From an uncultured Aquimarina sp. (GTDB lineage Bacteria > Bacteroidota > Bacteroidia > Flavobacteriales > Flavobacteriaceae): a DNA stretch of 64,000 nt. The notes under the pieces were generated by a model, which did not search any database, was not told the origin of the DNA, and was given only the letters and a program-made list of their open reading frames with translations. Where the stretch lies: positions 62,001 to 126,000 of the forward strand of contig CANMLU010000001.1 in assembly GCA_947498815.1 (NCBI GenBank). The letters run 5' to 3'. Position 1 is the first letter of the stretch. Each line of letters opens with the position of its first letter. The position numbers and the translations under genes are program-made. This document shows positions 17,597-26,318 of this stretch, piece after piece.

Positions 17597-18561
17597 TGTA
17601 ATCTTAACTGCATATATACTGGGAAATGGTCACTGTAACCGCCTTTATATTTTCTTCCAACATAGGTTCGGAAAGGAGTTCCTTTGTAACGACCTTTGTA
17701 GATCTTTAAAAAATCATCGTCAAAGATTGAAGCATCAGAAAAACAGTGTTTGCCTTCTTCATATTTATGAAAATTATGGCTGAAAATTATTTGATCAAAT
17801 AAATTCCACTGACTTCTGTAACTTGTACTGCCACTATATCGGGTCAGCAATCGCTCCATAGGATTAAAAAGATCGTTTTGAACAAGATGTCTAATACTTT
17901 CACTCGACGGGTCATCGTTAAAGTCCCCCATAATCATAATCTTGGCTTCTGCATTTTTTGAAGTGATTTGAGTAATAATTTCGCGATTTTTTTCTGCAGC
18001 GGCAACACGTTTATACGAAGTAAGCTCTGCACCATCTCGTCTAGATGGCCAGTGATTAACCAAGATGTGAACATCTTCCTTATTTAAACGGCCTGTAACC
18101 CACAAAATATCACGTGTAAAATCTCTTTTGCCTTCTTGGTTGTTTACCAAAACGGGAATATTTTGTGAATCAACAACTTCAAAATGCTGTTTTTGATATA
18201 ACAACCCTACATCAATACCTCGCTCATCCGGAGAATCAAAATGAACAATGCCATAGTCTTTGTGTTTTAAGTGTTTGGTTTTTACAAGGTCTTGAAGCAC
18301 TCTTTTATTTTCCACTTCTGCCACACCTACCAAAACAGGAGCTTTTCTTGTTTTTGAAAAACCAATATTAGAAATAACAGTACCAAGTTTGAATATCTTT
18401 TTTTCATAACGCTTTCGGGTCCAGCGTTTTTCTGAATCGGGCAAGAAATCTTCATCAAGAACTTTAGGGTCATCCAGGGTATCGAACAAATTTTCGAGAT
18501 TATAAAATGCTATCGTATAATCATTAGTATCTTTTTTACGGAAATAGTTTTTCTTTGCCAT
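17593..18561 (-). CDS. cytoplasmic EEP family phosphodiesterase
   Basis: 322 residues, no signal peptide. All EEP motifs are present: IAFYNLENLF, GVAEVENKRVL, NHWPSRRDGAE, IMGDFNDDPSSES, and GGYSDHFPVY near the C-terminus. Long stretches match the secreted protein at 5898-6941 (GIVHFDSPD, RGIDVGLLYQK, WNLFDQII), so the two are paralogues that differ mainly by the signal peptide. It probably handles nucleic acid or nucleotide phosphodiesters inside the cell. It overlaps the lipoprotein gene tail to tail by four bases. Confidence 0.87.
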   Translation of the reverse strand: MAKKNYFRKKDTNDYTIAFYNLENLFDTLDDPKVLDEDFLPDSEKRWTRKRYEKKIFKLGTVISNIGFSKTRKAPVLVGVAEVENKRVLQDLVKTKHLKHKDYGIVHFDSPDERGIDVGLLYQKQHFEVVDSQNIPVLVNNQEGKRDFTRDILWVTGRLNKEDVHILVNHWPSRRDGAELTSYKRVAAAEKNREIITQITSKNAEAKIMIMGDFNDDPSSESIRHLVQNDLFNPMERLLTRYSGSTSYRSQWNLFDQIIFSHNFHKYEEGKHCFSDASIFDDDFLKIYKGRYKGTPFRTYVGRKYKGGYSDHFPVYMQLRLH

Positions 18562-18594
18562 AGCATTTAATTTTACCAGAAAGCCATTATGTTG

Positions 18595-18627
18595 TTGACC
18601 TCTACCTGTATAATTGTCGTACTTTTG
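18595..18627 (+). promoter_or_regulatory. promoter of hflX
   Basis: TTG at 18595-18597 and TACTTTTG at 18620-18627, spacing 22; 57 bases before the hflX ATG. Confidence 0.55.
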
Positions 18628-18683
18628 TACATTTAATAGAAGTACAATATAATAAATTAAGCCATAAAAGATAAGTTTAGCTT

Positions 18684-19892
18684 ATGTTAGAACGGGAGGA
18701 AATAGCGTACGAGAAAACAGTACTCATTGGGATTATTACTAAACATCAGGATGCAGAAAAGCTTGATGAGTTTCTAGATGAACTAGAGTTTCTTACATAT
18801 ACAGCTGGTGGAGAGGTGGTAAAGCGATTTACCCAAAAGATGGATATGCCCAATTCCAAAACGTTTATCGGTACCGGTAAAATGGAAGATGTAAGAGCAT
18901 ATGTGGAGCAACATGATATAGGAACTGTTGTTTTTGATGACGAATTGTCTCCAGGACAACTGCGTAATATCGAACGAATTCTTAAAGCAAAAATCATTGA
19001 TCGAACAAATTTGATCCTTGATATTTTTGCACAACGTGCACAGACTAGTTATGCCCGCACACAGGTCGAATTGGCTCAATATCAATATTTATTACCTCGT
19101 CTTACAGGACTATGGACTCACTTAGAAAGACAACGAGGGGGTATTGGTATGCGTGGTCCTGGTGAAACCGAAATTGAAACTGACCGTCGTATTGTAAGAG
19201 ACCGCATTTCTTTACTCAAGAAAAAACTACTTACCATCGATAAACAAATGGCGACACAACGTGGTAACCGAGGTAAATTGGTTCGCGTGGCTTTGGTGGG
19301 TTATACCAATGTGGGTAAATCGACACTCATGAATGTTGTGGCCAAAAGTGAGGTGTTTGCAGAAAATAAACTTTTTGCGACCCTAGATACTACGGTACGA
19401 AAAGTAGTTATAGGCAATCTTCCTTTTTTACTAAGTGACACCGTAGGGTTTATAAGAAAACTACCCACACAATTGGTCGAGAGTTTTAAAAGTACGCTGG
19501 ATGAGGTACGCGAGGCAGATTTGTTGTTGCATGTTGTGGATATTTCTCATCCTCAATTTGAAGATCATATTGCATCGGTTAATAGAATCTTGGACGAAAT
19601 AGAGTGTACCGACAAGCCTACAATCATGGTTTTCAATAAAATTGATGCGTATGAGCATGAAACTATTGACAAAGACGATTTAACAACAGAAAAAACTGGA
19701 GCGCACTATACGCTAGAGGAGTGGAAACAGACCTGGATGAGCAGAATTGGTGATAACGCATTATTTATTTCTGCCATCAACAAAGGAAATATTGATGAGT
19801 TTAGAAAGCGTGTTTATAAAGAAGTTAGAGATATACATGTTACTAGATTTCCTTACAACAACTTCTTATATCCCGAAATCGTTGAGGAGTAA
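18684..19892 (+). CDS. hflX: ribosome-associated GTPase HflX
   Basis: 402 residues. An N-terminal HflX domain (about 14-195) has the family hallmark TYARTQVELAQYQYLLPRL-like core and the loop RGGIGMRGPGETEIETDRR. The GTPase domain has G1 GYTNVGKST (206-214), G3 DTVGF, G4 NKID and G5 SAINKG. HflX binds the 50S subunit and rescues or splits stalled ribosomes, notably after heat or antibiotic stress. It is monocistronic with its own promoter; its stop lies 2 bases from the stop of the convergent DUF3078 gene, so no terminator separates them. Confidence 0.96.
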   Translation: MLEREEIAYEKTVLIGIITKHQDAEKLDEFLDELEFLTYTAGGEVVKRFTQKMDMPNSKTFIGTGKMEDVRAYVEQHDIGTVVFDDELSPGQLRNIERILKAKIIDRTNLILDIFAQRAQTSYARTQVELAQYQYLLPRLTGLWTHLERQRGGIGMRGPGETEIETDRRIVRDRISLLKKKLLTIDKQMATQRGNRGKLVRVALVGYTNVGKSTLMNVVAKSEVFAENKLFATLDTTVRKVVIGNLPFLLSDTVGFIRKLPTQLVESFKSTLDEVREADLLLHVVDISHPQFEDHIASVNRILDEIECTDKPTIMVFNKIDAYEHETIDKDDLTTEKTGAHYTLEEWKQTWMSRIGDNALFISAINKGNIDEFRKRVYKEVRDIHVTRFPYNNFLYPEIVEE

Positions 19893-19894
19893 AC

Positions 19895-20923
19895 TCAAAA
19901 CTCGTACTTAAGTCCAAGTCCTATGACTTCTCGGATTTGAAATCCACCAATAGCATTATCATCATAAATCGCCTGAAACGCAAAATTACCAGTGATGTAC
20001 TTATTTACAATCAAGTTGATGTTGAGTGTGTAATCAATATCAATGTTGGAAGGATCTTCGATATAGTTTGAGTATAAATTAAGAATATTCTCAAAGGTTA
20101 CATTTTTCAAGACTGTAAATTTGACGTATGCCGCTAGAGACCCACCAAATTCAAAACGAGAATCCTCACCTGCATCAACACCAAAATAATCACCATCTAT
20201 ATAGTTTTCTGTAGTTGTAAATTGATCATCTACAAAAATCATACGAGAGGTTACCGGAGCGATGTTGATGTTAAGATTATCACTTTTTTTCCATAAAATA
20301 CCCGGACCTATTTGCAAAAATGCGGGAGAAAAGAAATGTGTTTCTTCTATACGAATAGTTTGGTCGGTATCAGGGTCTTTGGTAAAACGATATCCTTTGG
20401 CGAATTGAGATCTGAAATTAACAAATAAAGAATAGTTCCAGAAGCTTTTACCAATTCGCTGTCCTAATCGCGAGTTAAGCTCAATCCTGTCATTGGTTTT
20501 ACGAGCAAAATCTTCATCTTTTAAGAAGGAGAGTCCATAGTCCGCAAGAACTTTGTTGTCCCATGTTAAACTATTCCTTTTATAATTGAGCTCATAATTC
20601 AATATTGCATTACCAGCAACATTGGAAGTTCCCCCTCCTTGCCAATCAAAATTAAAGGCAGATTGATTAAAAAGTAAAGAAAACACGGCTTTGTTTTTCC
20701 AGCCTTGTTGCTCGGGTTCTTCAATTTTTTTTGGAGTAATTTCTTTTAATTTTTTCTTCAAAACAATGATATTCAAATCATTAGGAGTGTGTTTTAAAAC
20801 ACTGTCCAAAGATCGTTTTAGATTGACTTGAATCGAATCAAGATGTTTTGTTTCTTTTTCTTCCTGCCCGGCAATTTTTGTAATAAAAAAAAGCAAAAAA
20901 ACAGCGAATAAAAATCTTTTCAT
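19895..20923 (-). CDS. DUF3078 outer-membrane beta-barrel protein (copy 1)
   Basis: 342 residues with a signal peptide (FLFAVFLLFFITKIAGQ). A charged N-terminal linker (about 20-75) precedes the DUF3078 domain: FNQSAFNFDWQGGGTSNVAG, TWDNKVLADYGL, ARKTNDRIELNSRLG, FSPAFLQIGPGILWKKSDNL and the C-terminal strand GGFQIREVIGLGLKYEF ending in Phe, typical of a barrel. Function is unknown. The paralogue lies at 21609-22529, with a GNAT gene between them. In related genomes DUF3078 genes tend to sit near suf genes, as here. Confidence 0.85.
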   Translation of the reverse strand: MKRFLFAVFLLFFITKIAGQEEKETKHLDSIQVNLKRSLDSVLKHTPNDLNIIVLKKKLKEITPKKIEEPEQQGWKNKAVFSLLFNQSAFNFDWQGGGTSNVAGNAILNYELNYKRNSLTWDNKVLADYGLSFLKDEDFARKTNDRIELNSRLGQRIGKSFWNYSLFVNFRSQFAKGYRFTKDPDTDQTIRIEETHFFSPAFLQIGPGILWKKSDNLNINIAPVTSRMIFVDDQFTTTENYIDGDYFGVDAGEDSRFEFGGSLAAYVKFTVLKNVTFENILNLYSNYIEDPSNIDIDYTLNINLIVNKYITGNFAFQAIYDDNAIGGFQIREVIGLGLKYEF

Positions 20924-20950
20924 TTGACTTTTAATTGCAGAGGTAGACTA

Positions 20951-20981
20951 CAAATATACGGGATGATTATAGCTTTTTCAA
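20951..20981 (-). promoter_or_regulatory. promoter of DUF3078 copy 1
   Basis: On the minus strand TTG (20981-20979), 20 bases, then TATATTTG (20958-20951), 27 bases before the ATG. Good match to the flavobacterial promoter consensus. Confidence 0.65.
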
Positions 20982-21054
20982 ATCACAGAATCATTGATTT
21001 CAAGAATTGGATTATATTCGTAGAAATCGGATAGGTAAATATCATTTGTTTGAA

Positions 21055-21501
21055 ATGGAAATAGAACTTATAGGTGCGAAAGAAACAGATCAGGGTTTTT
21101 TGTTTGATCTAAGAAAGCAAACCATGGTAAAGCACCTGGAAAAAGCAGGAATATATTTATCTGATCAAGAGCATATGGCCAGAGTAAACAAGCATTTTGA
21201 GGCTTCAAAAATTATTATTAAATCTGGCAAAAGGATAGGATTGCTGAAATGCCTGGAGACCCTTACAAATATTGAAATAATGCAACTTCAAATTGCACCA
21301 CAGTTTCAGGGAATGGGAATAGGGAAGTATCTAGTAAATGAACTTATTTCAAAAGCGACTCTTGAAAGTAAAAATATAAGCTTGAACGTTTTAAAAGAAA
21401 ACCCGGCAAAACATCTTTATCTAAGATGTGGCTTTACTATTATAAGTGAGGATGAATATGAATTTCATATGAAGAGGAACATTTCAGAAACATCCAAGTA
21501 A
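21055..21501 (+). CDS. GNAT family N-acetyltransferase
   Basis: 148 residues from the ATG at 21055 (MEIELIGAKETDQGF); a TTG 48 bases upstream would add 16 residues that do not look like a GNAT start. The acetyl-CoA-binding motif A is clear: LQIAPQFQGMGIGKYLVNEL (Q-x-x-G-x-G/A). The C-terminus has LYLRCGFTIISEDEYEFHM, the usual GNAT beta6-beta7 region. The acceptor substrate is unknown. It is an opposite-strand gene between the two DUF3078 genes and is followed by a repeat hairpin. Confidence 0.87.
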   Translation: MEIELIGAKETDQGFLFDLRKQTMVKHLEKAGIYLSDQEHMARVNKHFEASKIIIKSGKRIGLLKCLETLTNIEIMQLQIAPQFQGMGIGKYLVNELISKATLESKNISLNVLKENPAKHLYLRCGFTIISEDEYEFHMKRNISETSK

Positions 21502-21515
21502 TGAAGTTAATTCTT

Positions 21516-21579
21516 CTGTCATCTCGAGCGGAGTCGATAGATAAATGTGAAAACATTTCAACTCCGCTCAATGTGACAG
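21516..21579. repeat. palindromic intergenic repeat of the CTCGAGCGGAGTCGA type
   Basis: CTGTCATCTCGAGCGGAGT and its near-complement ACTCCGCTCAATGTGACAG form a long imperfect stem with an A/T loop. It is much richer in G/C than its surroundings. I recognise this as a recurrent intergenic hairpin of flavobacterial genomes (established only by recollection). It may also terminate the GNAT and DUF3078 transcripts. Confidence 0.75.
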
Positions 21580-21608
21580 TATAACTATAAAGCAATTTTT
21601 GAGGTGCT

Positions 21609-22529
21609 TTAGAACCCGTAATTTACACCAAGTCCGAATACTTCTCTGATTTGAAAAGCTCCAATGGCATTATCATCATAAATCGCCTGGAATGTCAAAT
21701 TCGTAGATAAATATTTATTGATAGTCATTACAATATTTGCTGTATAATCTATATCTACATTTTGTGGATCTTCCAAGTAATTGGCATATAGATTTAAAAT
21801 ATTCTCCATAGATACGTTTTTCATCAGTTCAAATTTTGCGTAAGCACTAAGGGCAGCACCAAATTCGAAACGAGTAGTCTCATTGGCTTCAACTCCAAAA
21901 TACCCACCAGCATCATTAAATGCATCTATTATAGCTTGATCGTTACCTACCTCTGTAAAATCTCCATCAACAAAGATCAATCTCGCAGTTGCTGGAGCAA
22001 TATTTACTTTTAGGTTATCACTTTTTTTCCATAGCATACCAGGACCAGCCTGTAAATATGCAGGAGAGAAGATATGTGTAGTTTCGGTTCTTGTTTCATT
22101 ACCTTCGTCATCTGTACCAAATACATAACCCGGTGCAAATTGTGTTCTGAAATTCAAAAAGAACGAATAATACCATAACGATTCTTTGACTTGTTTACCT
22201 ACCAAAGAGTTAAACTCAAAACGATCATTGGTTTTACGAGTAAATTCTTGATCTTTAAGTTTGGTTAAACCATAATCTGCAAGAATTTTGTTATCCCAGG
22301 TGATATCTTCTTTACGATAATTAAAATCATAGGATATAGATAGGTTACCTGCGATATTGGATGTTCCTCCTCCAAGCCATTCTGCATTAAACGCAGATTG
22401 GTTAAACAGTAGGCCAATATTACCACCTTTGGTCCATCCTTCTTTTGGAGCTTCTTCTTTAGTCTCTTCTTGGGCGAATACCATAGTAGAGCTAATTAAT
22501 AGCACTACTGCTAACAATGTTTTTTTCAT
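21609..22529 (-). CDS. DUF3078 outer-membrane beta-barrel protein (copy 2)
   Basis: 306 residues; signal peptide MKKTLLAVVLLISSTMVFAQ, then the DUF3078 domain with FNQSAFNAEWLGGGTSNIAG, TWDNKILADYGL, TRKTNDRFEFNSLVG, GPGMLWKKSDNLKVNIAP and the terminal strand IGAFQIREVFGLGVNYGF. It is clearly a paralogue of copy 1 but lacks its N-terminal linker and has an insertion near residues 205-215. Predicted outer-membrane barrel of unknown function. A TATATTTG -7 box lies at 22629-22622 on the minus strand, giving a leader of about 85 bases. Confidence 0.85.
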   Translation of the reverse strand: MKKTLLAVVLLISSTMVFAQEETKEEAPKEGWTKGGNIGLLFNQSAFNAEWLGGGTSNIAGNLSISYDFNYRKEDITWDNKILADYGLTKLKDQEFTRKTNDRFEFNSLVGKQVKESLWYYSFFLNFRTQFAPGYVFGTDDEGNETRTETTHIFSPAYLQAGPGMLWKKSDNLKVNIAPATARLIFVDGDFTEVGNDQAIIDAFNDAGGYFGVEANETTRFEFGAALSAYAKFELMKNVSMENILNLYANYLEDPQNVDIDYTANIVMTINKYLSTNLTFQAIYDDNAIGAFQIREVFGLGVNYGF

Positions 22530-22621
22530 GTGATAAATAGTTTTAAGTAGTTTATTAGGGCCATTTCAAAAATTAAGCAGTACTTAACCAATGGAATTAG
22601 ACCGTGTAATTATTATGTTGG

Positions 22622-22629
22622 CAAATATA
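22622..22629 (-). promoter_or_regulatory. -7 promoter element of DUF3078 copy 2
   Basis: TATATTTG on the minus strand (consensus TAnnTTTG), 92 bases before the ATG. No convincing -33 TTG at the usual distance. Confidence 0.4.
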
Positions 22630-22712
22630 TTTTAAGAAACGTTTTTTGCCTTAAAAGGAAGGTGCTTGACAGAGTTTTTTCGATAAAAAACAAGATTAAA
22701 CGACAAAATGAT

Positions 22713-23222
22713 CTATTTGCGCTTGTATAGAGGGACCGATGAGCATGCCTCTCCGTACATAATGCTTTTTGCAACAGGTTGTAATTTTTGAATCAAAGAG
22801 ATATATGCTCCTTCGGGAACAGGCTTGTTGGCACACCCCTTTATGATCAAAAACTTGTCTTGATAGGAAGAAACATCAAGATCAGAGATAATTTCGTGAT
22901 AAAGTATGGTTTCTAAATTTTCTAAAGAACCGACAACAACTTTTTTTGCATGAGGAATTGCAGCACTAGTTAATAGAAGATATGCCCAACCAGGAATTAT
23001 AGCATCGGTAGAGCAGGTAAATGCAAGAAATTGATCTTGATATTGTGTCCAATCATGTTTTGAGACATAAGCCCTAAACTCCTTTTCGCGTAAAATCAAA
23101 CCCTCATACAACCAGTCCTTAATATCAAAAAGAACTCGTTTTCCTGGTGGATAATAATCCTCCAGATCAAAGGTGATTAGGTTTTGGTTATTAGTAACTC
23201 TATTTACAATTTCATCTGCCAT
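22713..23222 (-). CDS. DUF2480 family protein
   Basis: 169 residues, soluble, no signal peptide. It matches the Bacteroidetes DUF2480 family (ITFDLEDYYPPGKRVLFDIK, WLYEGLILREKEFR, AFTCSTDAIIPGWAYLLL, IIKGCANKPVPEGAYISLI). Its function is unknown, but the family typically sits at the end of suf clusters, and its two conserved Cys positions (FTCSTD, KGCANK) could hint at a link to Fe-S or sulfur chemistry (inference). The ATG overlaps the thioesterase stop in a TAATG junction, so the two genes are co-translated. Confidence 0.85.
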   Translation of the reverse strand: MADEIVNRVTNNQNLITFDLEDYYPPGKRVLFDIKDWLYEGLILREKEFRAYVSKHDWTQYQDQFLAFTCSTDAIIPGWAYLLLTSAAIPHAKKVVVGSLENLETILYHEIISDLDVSSYQDKFLIIKGCANKPVPEGAYISLIQKLQPVAKSIMYGEACSSVPLYKRK

Positions 23223-23659
23223 TATTGATATCCTATTTTTTCTGACAATGCTATTTTACTTTTTGCAAAATTTCCGGTTCCAAAGGCAATCTCTTTGCCA
23301 TCTTGATTATACAATGTTGACTCTGCTACAAACAGATTTCTGGATTTGAACTTTACCTTTCCTATAGCCGAGATAATTCCTTTATCTACTGGTCGTACTA
23401 AGTTAATATTAAATGAAGAAGTTAATACGAAAACATCTTCAACAATCGAATTCACAGCAAAAAAGGCGGCATCGTCAAGTAATTTAAAGTATACCGAACC
23501 ATGCATTGCTCCTAATGCATGAAAGTACTTATCGGATATTTCAAGTCCGATTTGAGCCAACCCTTCAGAGATTTTAACGGTAGTGGTATCAAATATTCTG
23601 GTATTAATATTGGCTTGTAAATACATTCTTTCTAATTTCTCATAATGTTCATTATTCAT
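23222..23659 (-). CDS. PaaI-type hotdog thioesterase
   Basis: 145 residues with a single hotdog fold: LGAMHGSVYFKLLDDAAFFA is the active-site helix region and SFNINLVRPVDKGIISAIGKV the beta strands. Such enzymes hydrolyse acyl-CoA thioesters in the cytoplasm; the natural substrate is unknown. It lies between sufT and the DUF2480 gene and is coupled to the latter through a TAATG overlap. Its presence at the tail of the suf cluster is probably operon linkage and not a direct role in Fe-S assembly. Confidence 0.82.
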   Translation of the reverse strand: MNNEHYEKLERMYLQANINTRIFDTTTVKISEGLAQIGLEISDKYFHALGAMHGSVYFKLLDDAAFFAVNSIVEDVFVLTSSFNINLVRPVDKGIISAIGKVKFKSRNLFVAESTLYNQDGKEIAFGTGNFAKSKIALSEKIGYQ

Positions 23660-23704
23660 AATTTGAAGGATAAGAAAGATGAATTTGTTTATAAAAAATG
23701 AATT

Positions 23705-24031
23705 TTAAAGCATTCCTAGTTCTAACTTGGCTTCTTCGCTCATTAAATCCTGAGACCATGGTGGATCAAAAGTAAGTTCCATTTCTACATCATTTACTGC
23801 ATCAAGAGATTTTACTTTTTCACGAATTTCTTCGGGTAAAGACTCTGCCACTGGACAGTTGGGAGAAGTAAGTGTCATTAGAATTTTTACATCTTGATCC
23901 TCATTAACAAATACATCATAAATCAACCCAAGTTCGTAGATATCTACAGGTATTTCTGGGTCGTAGATAGTCTTGAGAACTCTTACAATCTTTTCTCCTA
24001 GTTCGTTTGTGTCTATTGCAGTTTCACTCAT
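23705..24031 (-). CDS. sufT: SUF-associated DUF59 (MIP18-like) Fe-S assembly protein
   Basis: 108 residues, DUF59/MIP18 fold: IYDPEIPVDIYELGLIYDV, then LTSPNCPVAESLPEEI with the conserved Cys, and VEMELTFDPPWSQDLMSEEA. Homologues help SufBCD-made clusters mature in target proteins. It sits 45 bases downstream of sufE in the same direction, as is usual in flavobacteria. The symbol follows common usage for this stand-alone DUF59 protein. Confidence 0.9.
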   Translation of the reverse strand: MSETAIDTNELGEKIVRVLKTIYDPEIPVDIYELGLIYDVFVNEDQDVKILMTLTSPNCPVAESLPEEIREKVKSLDAVNDVEMELTFDPPWSQDLMSEEAKLELGML

Positions 24032-24076
24032 TGTTTTTTCTTTTAGTCGGCATCAATAGGCAGGGCCTAACACCGA

Positions 24077-24499
24077 TTAATTTAACTGTGTTTGGTATGC
24101 TATAGCATACATTTTTAATTGTTTGATCATGCTTACCAAACCATTGGCACGTGTTGGCGACAAGTGCTCTTTTAAGCCAATTTCATCAATAAAATTAGTA
24201 TCTGCGCCAATAATTGCTGTAGGATGTTGACCCGAAAAAACACGAATCAAAATTGCAATAATACCCTTGGTGATTATGGCGTCGCTATCTGCTGTAAAGT
24301 GTACTTTATCATCTTCCATTTTAGCATGCACCCATACCTTGCTTTGACAACCTTTTATAATATTATCGTCTGTTTTATATTTCTCTTCTATAAGCGGAAG
24401 CGATTTTCCTAACTCGATCATATACTCATATCGCTGCATCCAATCATCAAACATGCTAAATTCATCAACGATTTCTTCCTGAATTTCTTGTATCGTCAT
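24077..24499 (-). CDS. sufE: sulfur acceptor protein SufE
   Basis: 140 residues, a full-length SufE. The persulfide-accepting Cys is at residue 51 in NIIKGCQSKVWVHAK, matching the family position, and the family segment IIAILIRVFSGQHP is present. SufE takes sulfur from the cysteine desulfurase SufS and passes it to SufB. It is separated from sufS by three unrelated genes on the same strand and has a promoter of its own at 24517-24547. Confidence 0.95.
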   Translation of the reverse strand: MTIQEIQEEIVDEFSMFDDWMQRYEYMIELGKSLPLIEEKYKTDDNIIKGCQSKVWVHAKMEDDKVHFTADSDAIITKGIIAILIRVFSGQHPTAIIGADTNFIDEIGLKEHLSPTRANGLVSMIKQLKMYAIAYQTQLN

Positions 24500-24516
24500 T
24501 ACTTACAAATTTTGGA

Positions 24517-24547
24517 CAAAAGTACAACAACAATTAATGCTATTCAA
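24517..24547 (-). promoter_or_regulatory. promoter of the sufE-sufT-thioesterase-DUF2480 unit
   Basis: Minus strand: TTG (24547-24545), 20-base spacer, TACTTTTG (24524-24517), then 17 bases to the sufE ATG. The -33 box overlaps the end of the DUF4377 gene. It explains how sufE can be expressed apart from sufS. Confidence 0.65.
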
Positions 24548-25253
24548 TACTTTCTGCCAATGATAGTATAGTATTAACTAATTGTTTTAATTCTTCGGGA
24601 GGGTGACCATGATCAAAACTGCTTGAAGTAAAAGTTTTATTTTGATAAATAAACTTTACTTGTGCATTCAAAGCACCATCAAAGAGCCGTTTGTCTGTTG
24701 GAGCTTTTAATTCATTGATCTTTTCAACTTCCATTTTTTGAACAATAGAGAGCACCGTATTCCAGTCTTTTTCTGAGCATTCTGTAGTGGTCTTGTTTTT
24801 TAAACTTCTGTCGGTTGTTTTTTCGATGCTGTTTTTTTCGATTGTAACCTGAAAGAACGAACCTCGTGAGAGTGCTTGGTACTCAATGGTCGAAATAGTA
24901 TTTTGATCTTGTGGTTTTGTTTGCACAGGAAGCTGTTGCGCTATAGATTGATCTTTCTCTTTTGATAGTATTTTAACCAGAGAATATTTTAATGAAGAAG
25001 CATCTGCGGCTGGATTTTCTACTTGAGCGATAACAACCTCAAGCTCATAGCTATATCCTTCTTGATAATCAAAACCTTCGATGGTATCATAAAAATAAGT
25101 CCACTCATCCGAGTGATTTTCTTTGTATTTCATACATTGTTGTGGTGCTACCCCTTCACAATCAGCTAGTGTACTGGCAATATATACTCGTTTTGTTTCC
25201 TGGCAAGAAGAAAACAAAATTATCAAACCCAATAAAATAACAAATCTGTTCAT
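24540..25253 (-). CDS. DUF4377 lipoprotein
   Basis: 237 residues. Signal peptide and lipobox (ILFSSCQETK, Cys about 17). Residues about 22-100 match DUF4377 (IASTLADCEGVAPQQCMKYK, then FYDTIEGFDYQEGYSYELEV, and ENPAADASSLKYSLV), an envelope domain also found in HslJ-related stress proteins. The C-terminal half (about 120-237; TTTECSEKDWNTVLSIVQKM, SFDHGHPPEEL) is a separate domain I do not recognise. It lies between sufE and the M43 protease gene on the same strand; its presence in the suf region looks like an insertion. Confidence 0.78.
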   Translation of the reverse strand: MNRFVILLGLIILFSSCQETKRVYIASTLADCEGVAPQQCMKYKENHSDEWTYFYDTIEGFDYQEGYSYELEVVIAQVENPAADASSLKYSLVKILSKEKDQSIAQQLPVQTKPQDQNTISTIEYQALSRGSFFQVTIEKNSIEKTTDRSLKNKTTTECSEKDWNTVLSIVQKMEVEKINELKAPTDKRLFDGALNAQVKFIYQNKTFTSSSFDHGHPPEELKQLVNTILSLAESIE

Positions 25254-25310
25254 ATGCTTTTTCTATTTATTTTAAAAGTATCAAAAATGACACCAAAAGA
25301 AAAGGTATTG

Positions 25311-26318
25311 CTATTTTTTTACAAAACTTTCTCTGGGGCCATCTGCTGCAAAAACCGCTCTCATTCTGTCTTTTTGACCTTCGCTAAACATATACATACA
25401 CTTGTCATCTACATAATCCATGTAATTCATGGTCATGTCATTCGAATTACATTTAATTGTTGGGTAGGTCGGGCAACCAAAATTTGGACTGTTAGACACC
25501 GGAGTATCCTCAACGAAATCATCAATAGTACAGTTGCCATCACCCCAAATATGTCTTAGGTTTAACCAATGTCCGATTTCATGAGTTGTGGTTCTACCTT
25601 TATCAAAAGGAGGTGTAACAAATCCTTCGGTTCCAAAAAATTGAGGCGAAATTACAATTCCGTCGGTTGATAGATTATCTCCCGGAAATTGCGCATAACC
25701 CAAAATTCCACCTCCAATATTACAAACCCATATATTTAAACAACTTGTTGGGCCAATAATATCAGAACCGCCATTGGATGAAAACTTCATTTGATCTTCG
25801 GTACCCCATTCGGCTCTGGTCGATGAAACTCGAATAATGGTATCGAGACTAAAACGAATATTAATATTGGCTGCGATGTCCTCGAATTCTTTTGGGATTT
25901 GAGAAGCATCTTGATTTGTTTTGCTAAAATCTCGGTTAAGTACATCAATTTGAGAACGAACTTGGGAGTCACTAATGTTTTCGTCATCATTACTATAAAT
26001 GACATGAACTATTGTTGGGATTGCAATTGTATCTGTAACATTAATTTTGCCTGTTTTTCTTAATGCTATAAATGCTCGGCATTGTTTTTCAATAGCATCC
26101 ATTTCTATTTTTAAATTAGAATTTTTGGCAAGATGTTTTTCAAGAACATCCATGGTAACACATCTTCTGATGGTGTCGTTTTGTGTTTGATCTGAAACTT
26201 CGGGTTGTTCCTGAGTATCGTTATCTTCTTGTTTTTCTTTTTTTGAATTATTACAACTTAAAAAGAAAGTAAGAGAGATAACTAAAATTGCTAAAGTAAG
26301 GACAGTCTTTCTCATCAC
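25311..26318 (-). CDS. M43 (pappalysin-like) zinc metalloprotease lipoprotein
   Basis: 335 residues. Lipobox FFLSCNNSKKE (Cys about 22) and an acidic linker precede a pro-region and the catalytic domain. The zinc site is HEIGHWLNLRH (His246, Glu247, His250, His256) followed by IWGDG; the Met-turn is MTMNYMDYVDD. Cysteines around the active site (GNCTIDD, FGCPTYPTIKC, DDKCMYMF) fit the disulfides of this family. It is probably a surface or periplasmic protease for extracellular proteins. It ends with GPRESFVKK and lacks a T9SS tail. It is one of the passengers between sufS and sufE. Confidence 0.88.
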   Translation of the reverse strand: MMRKTVLTLAILVISLTFFLSCNNSKKEKQEDNDTQEQPEVSDQTQNDTIRRCVTMDVLEKHLAKNSNLKIEMDAIEKQCRAFIALRKTGKINVTDTIAIPTIVHVIYSNDDENISDSQVRSQIDVLNRDFSKTNQDASQIPKEFEDIAANINIRFSLDTIIRVSSTRAEWGTEDQMKFSSNGGSDIIGPTSCLNIWVCNIGGGILGYAQFPGDNLSTDGIVISPQFFGTEGFVTPPFDKGRTTTHEIGHWLNLRHIWGDGNCTIDDFVEDTPVSNSPNFGCPTYPTIKCNSNDMTMNYMDYVDDKCMYMFSEGQKDRMRAVFAADGPRESFVKK

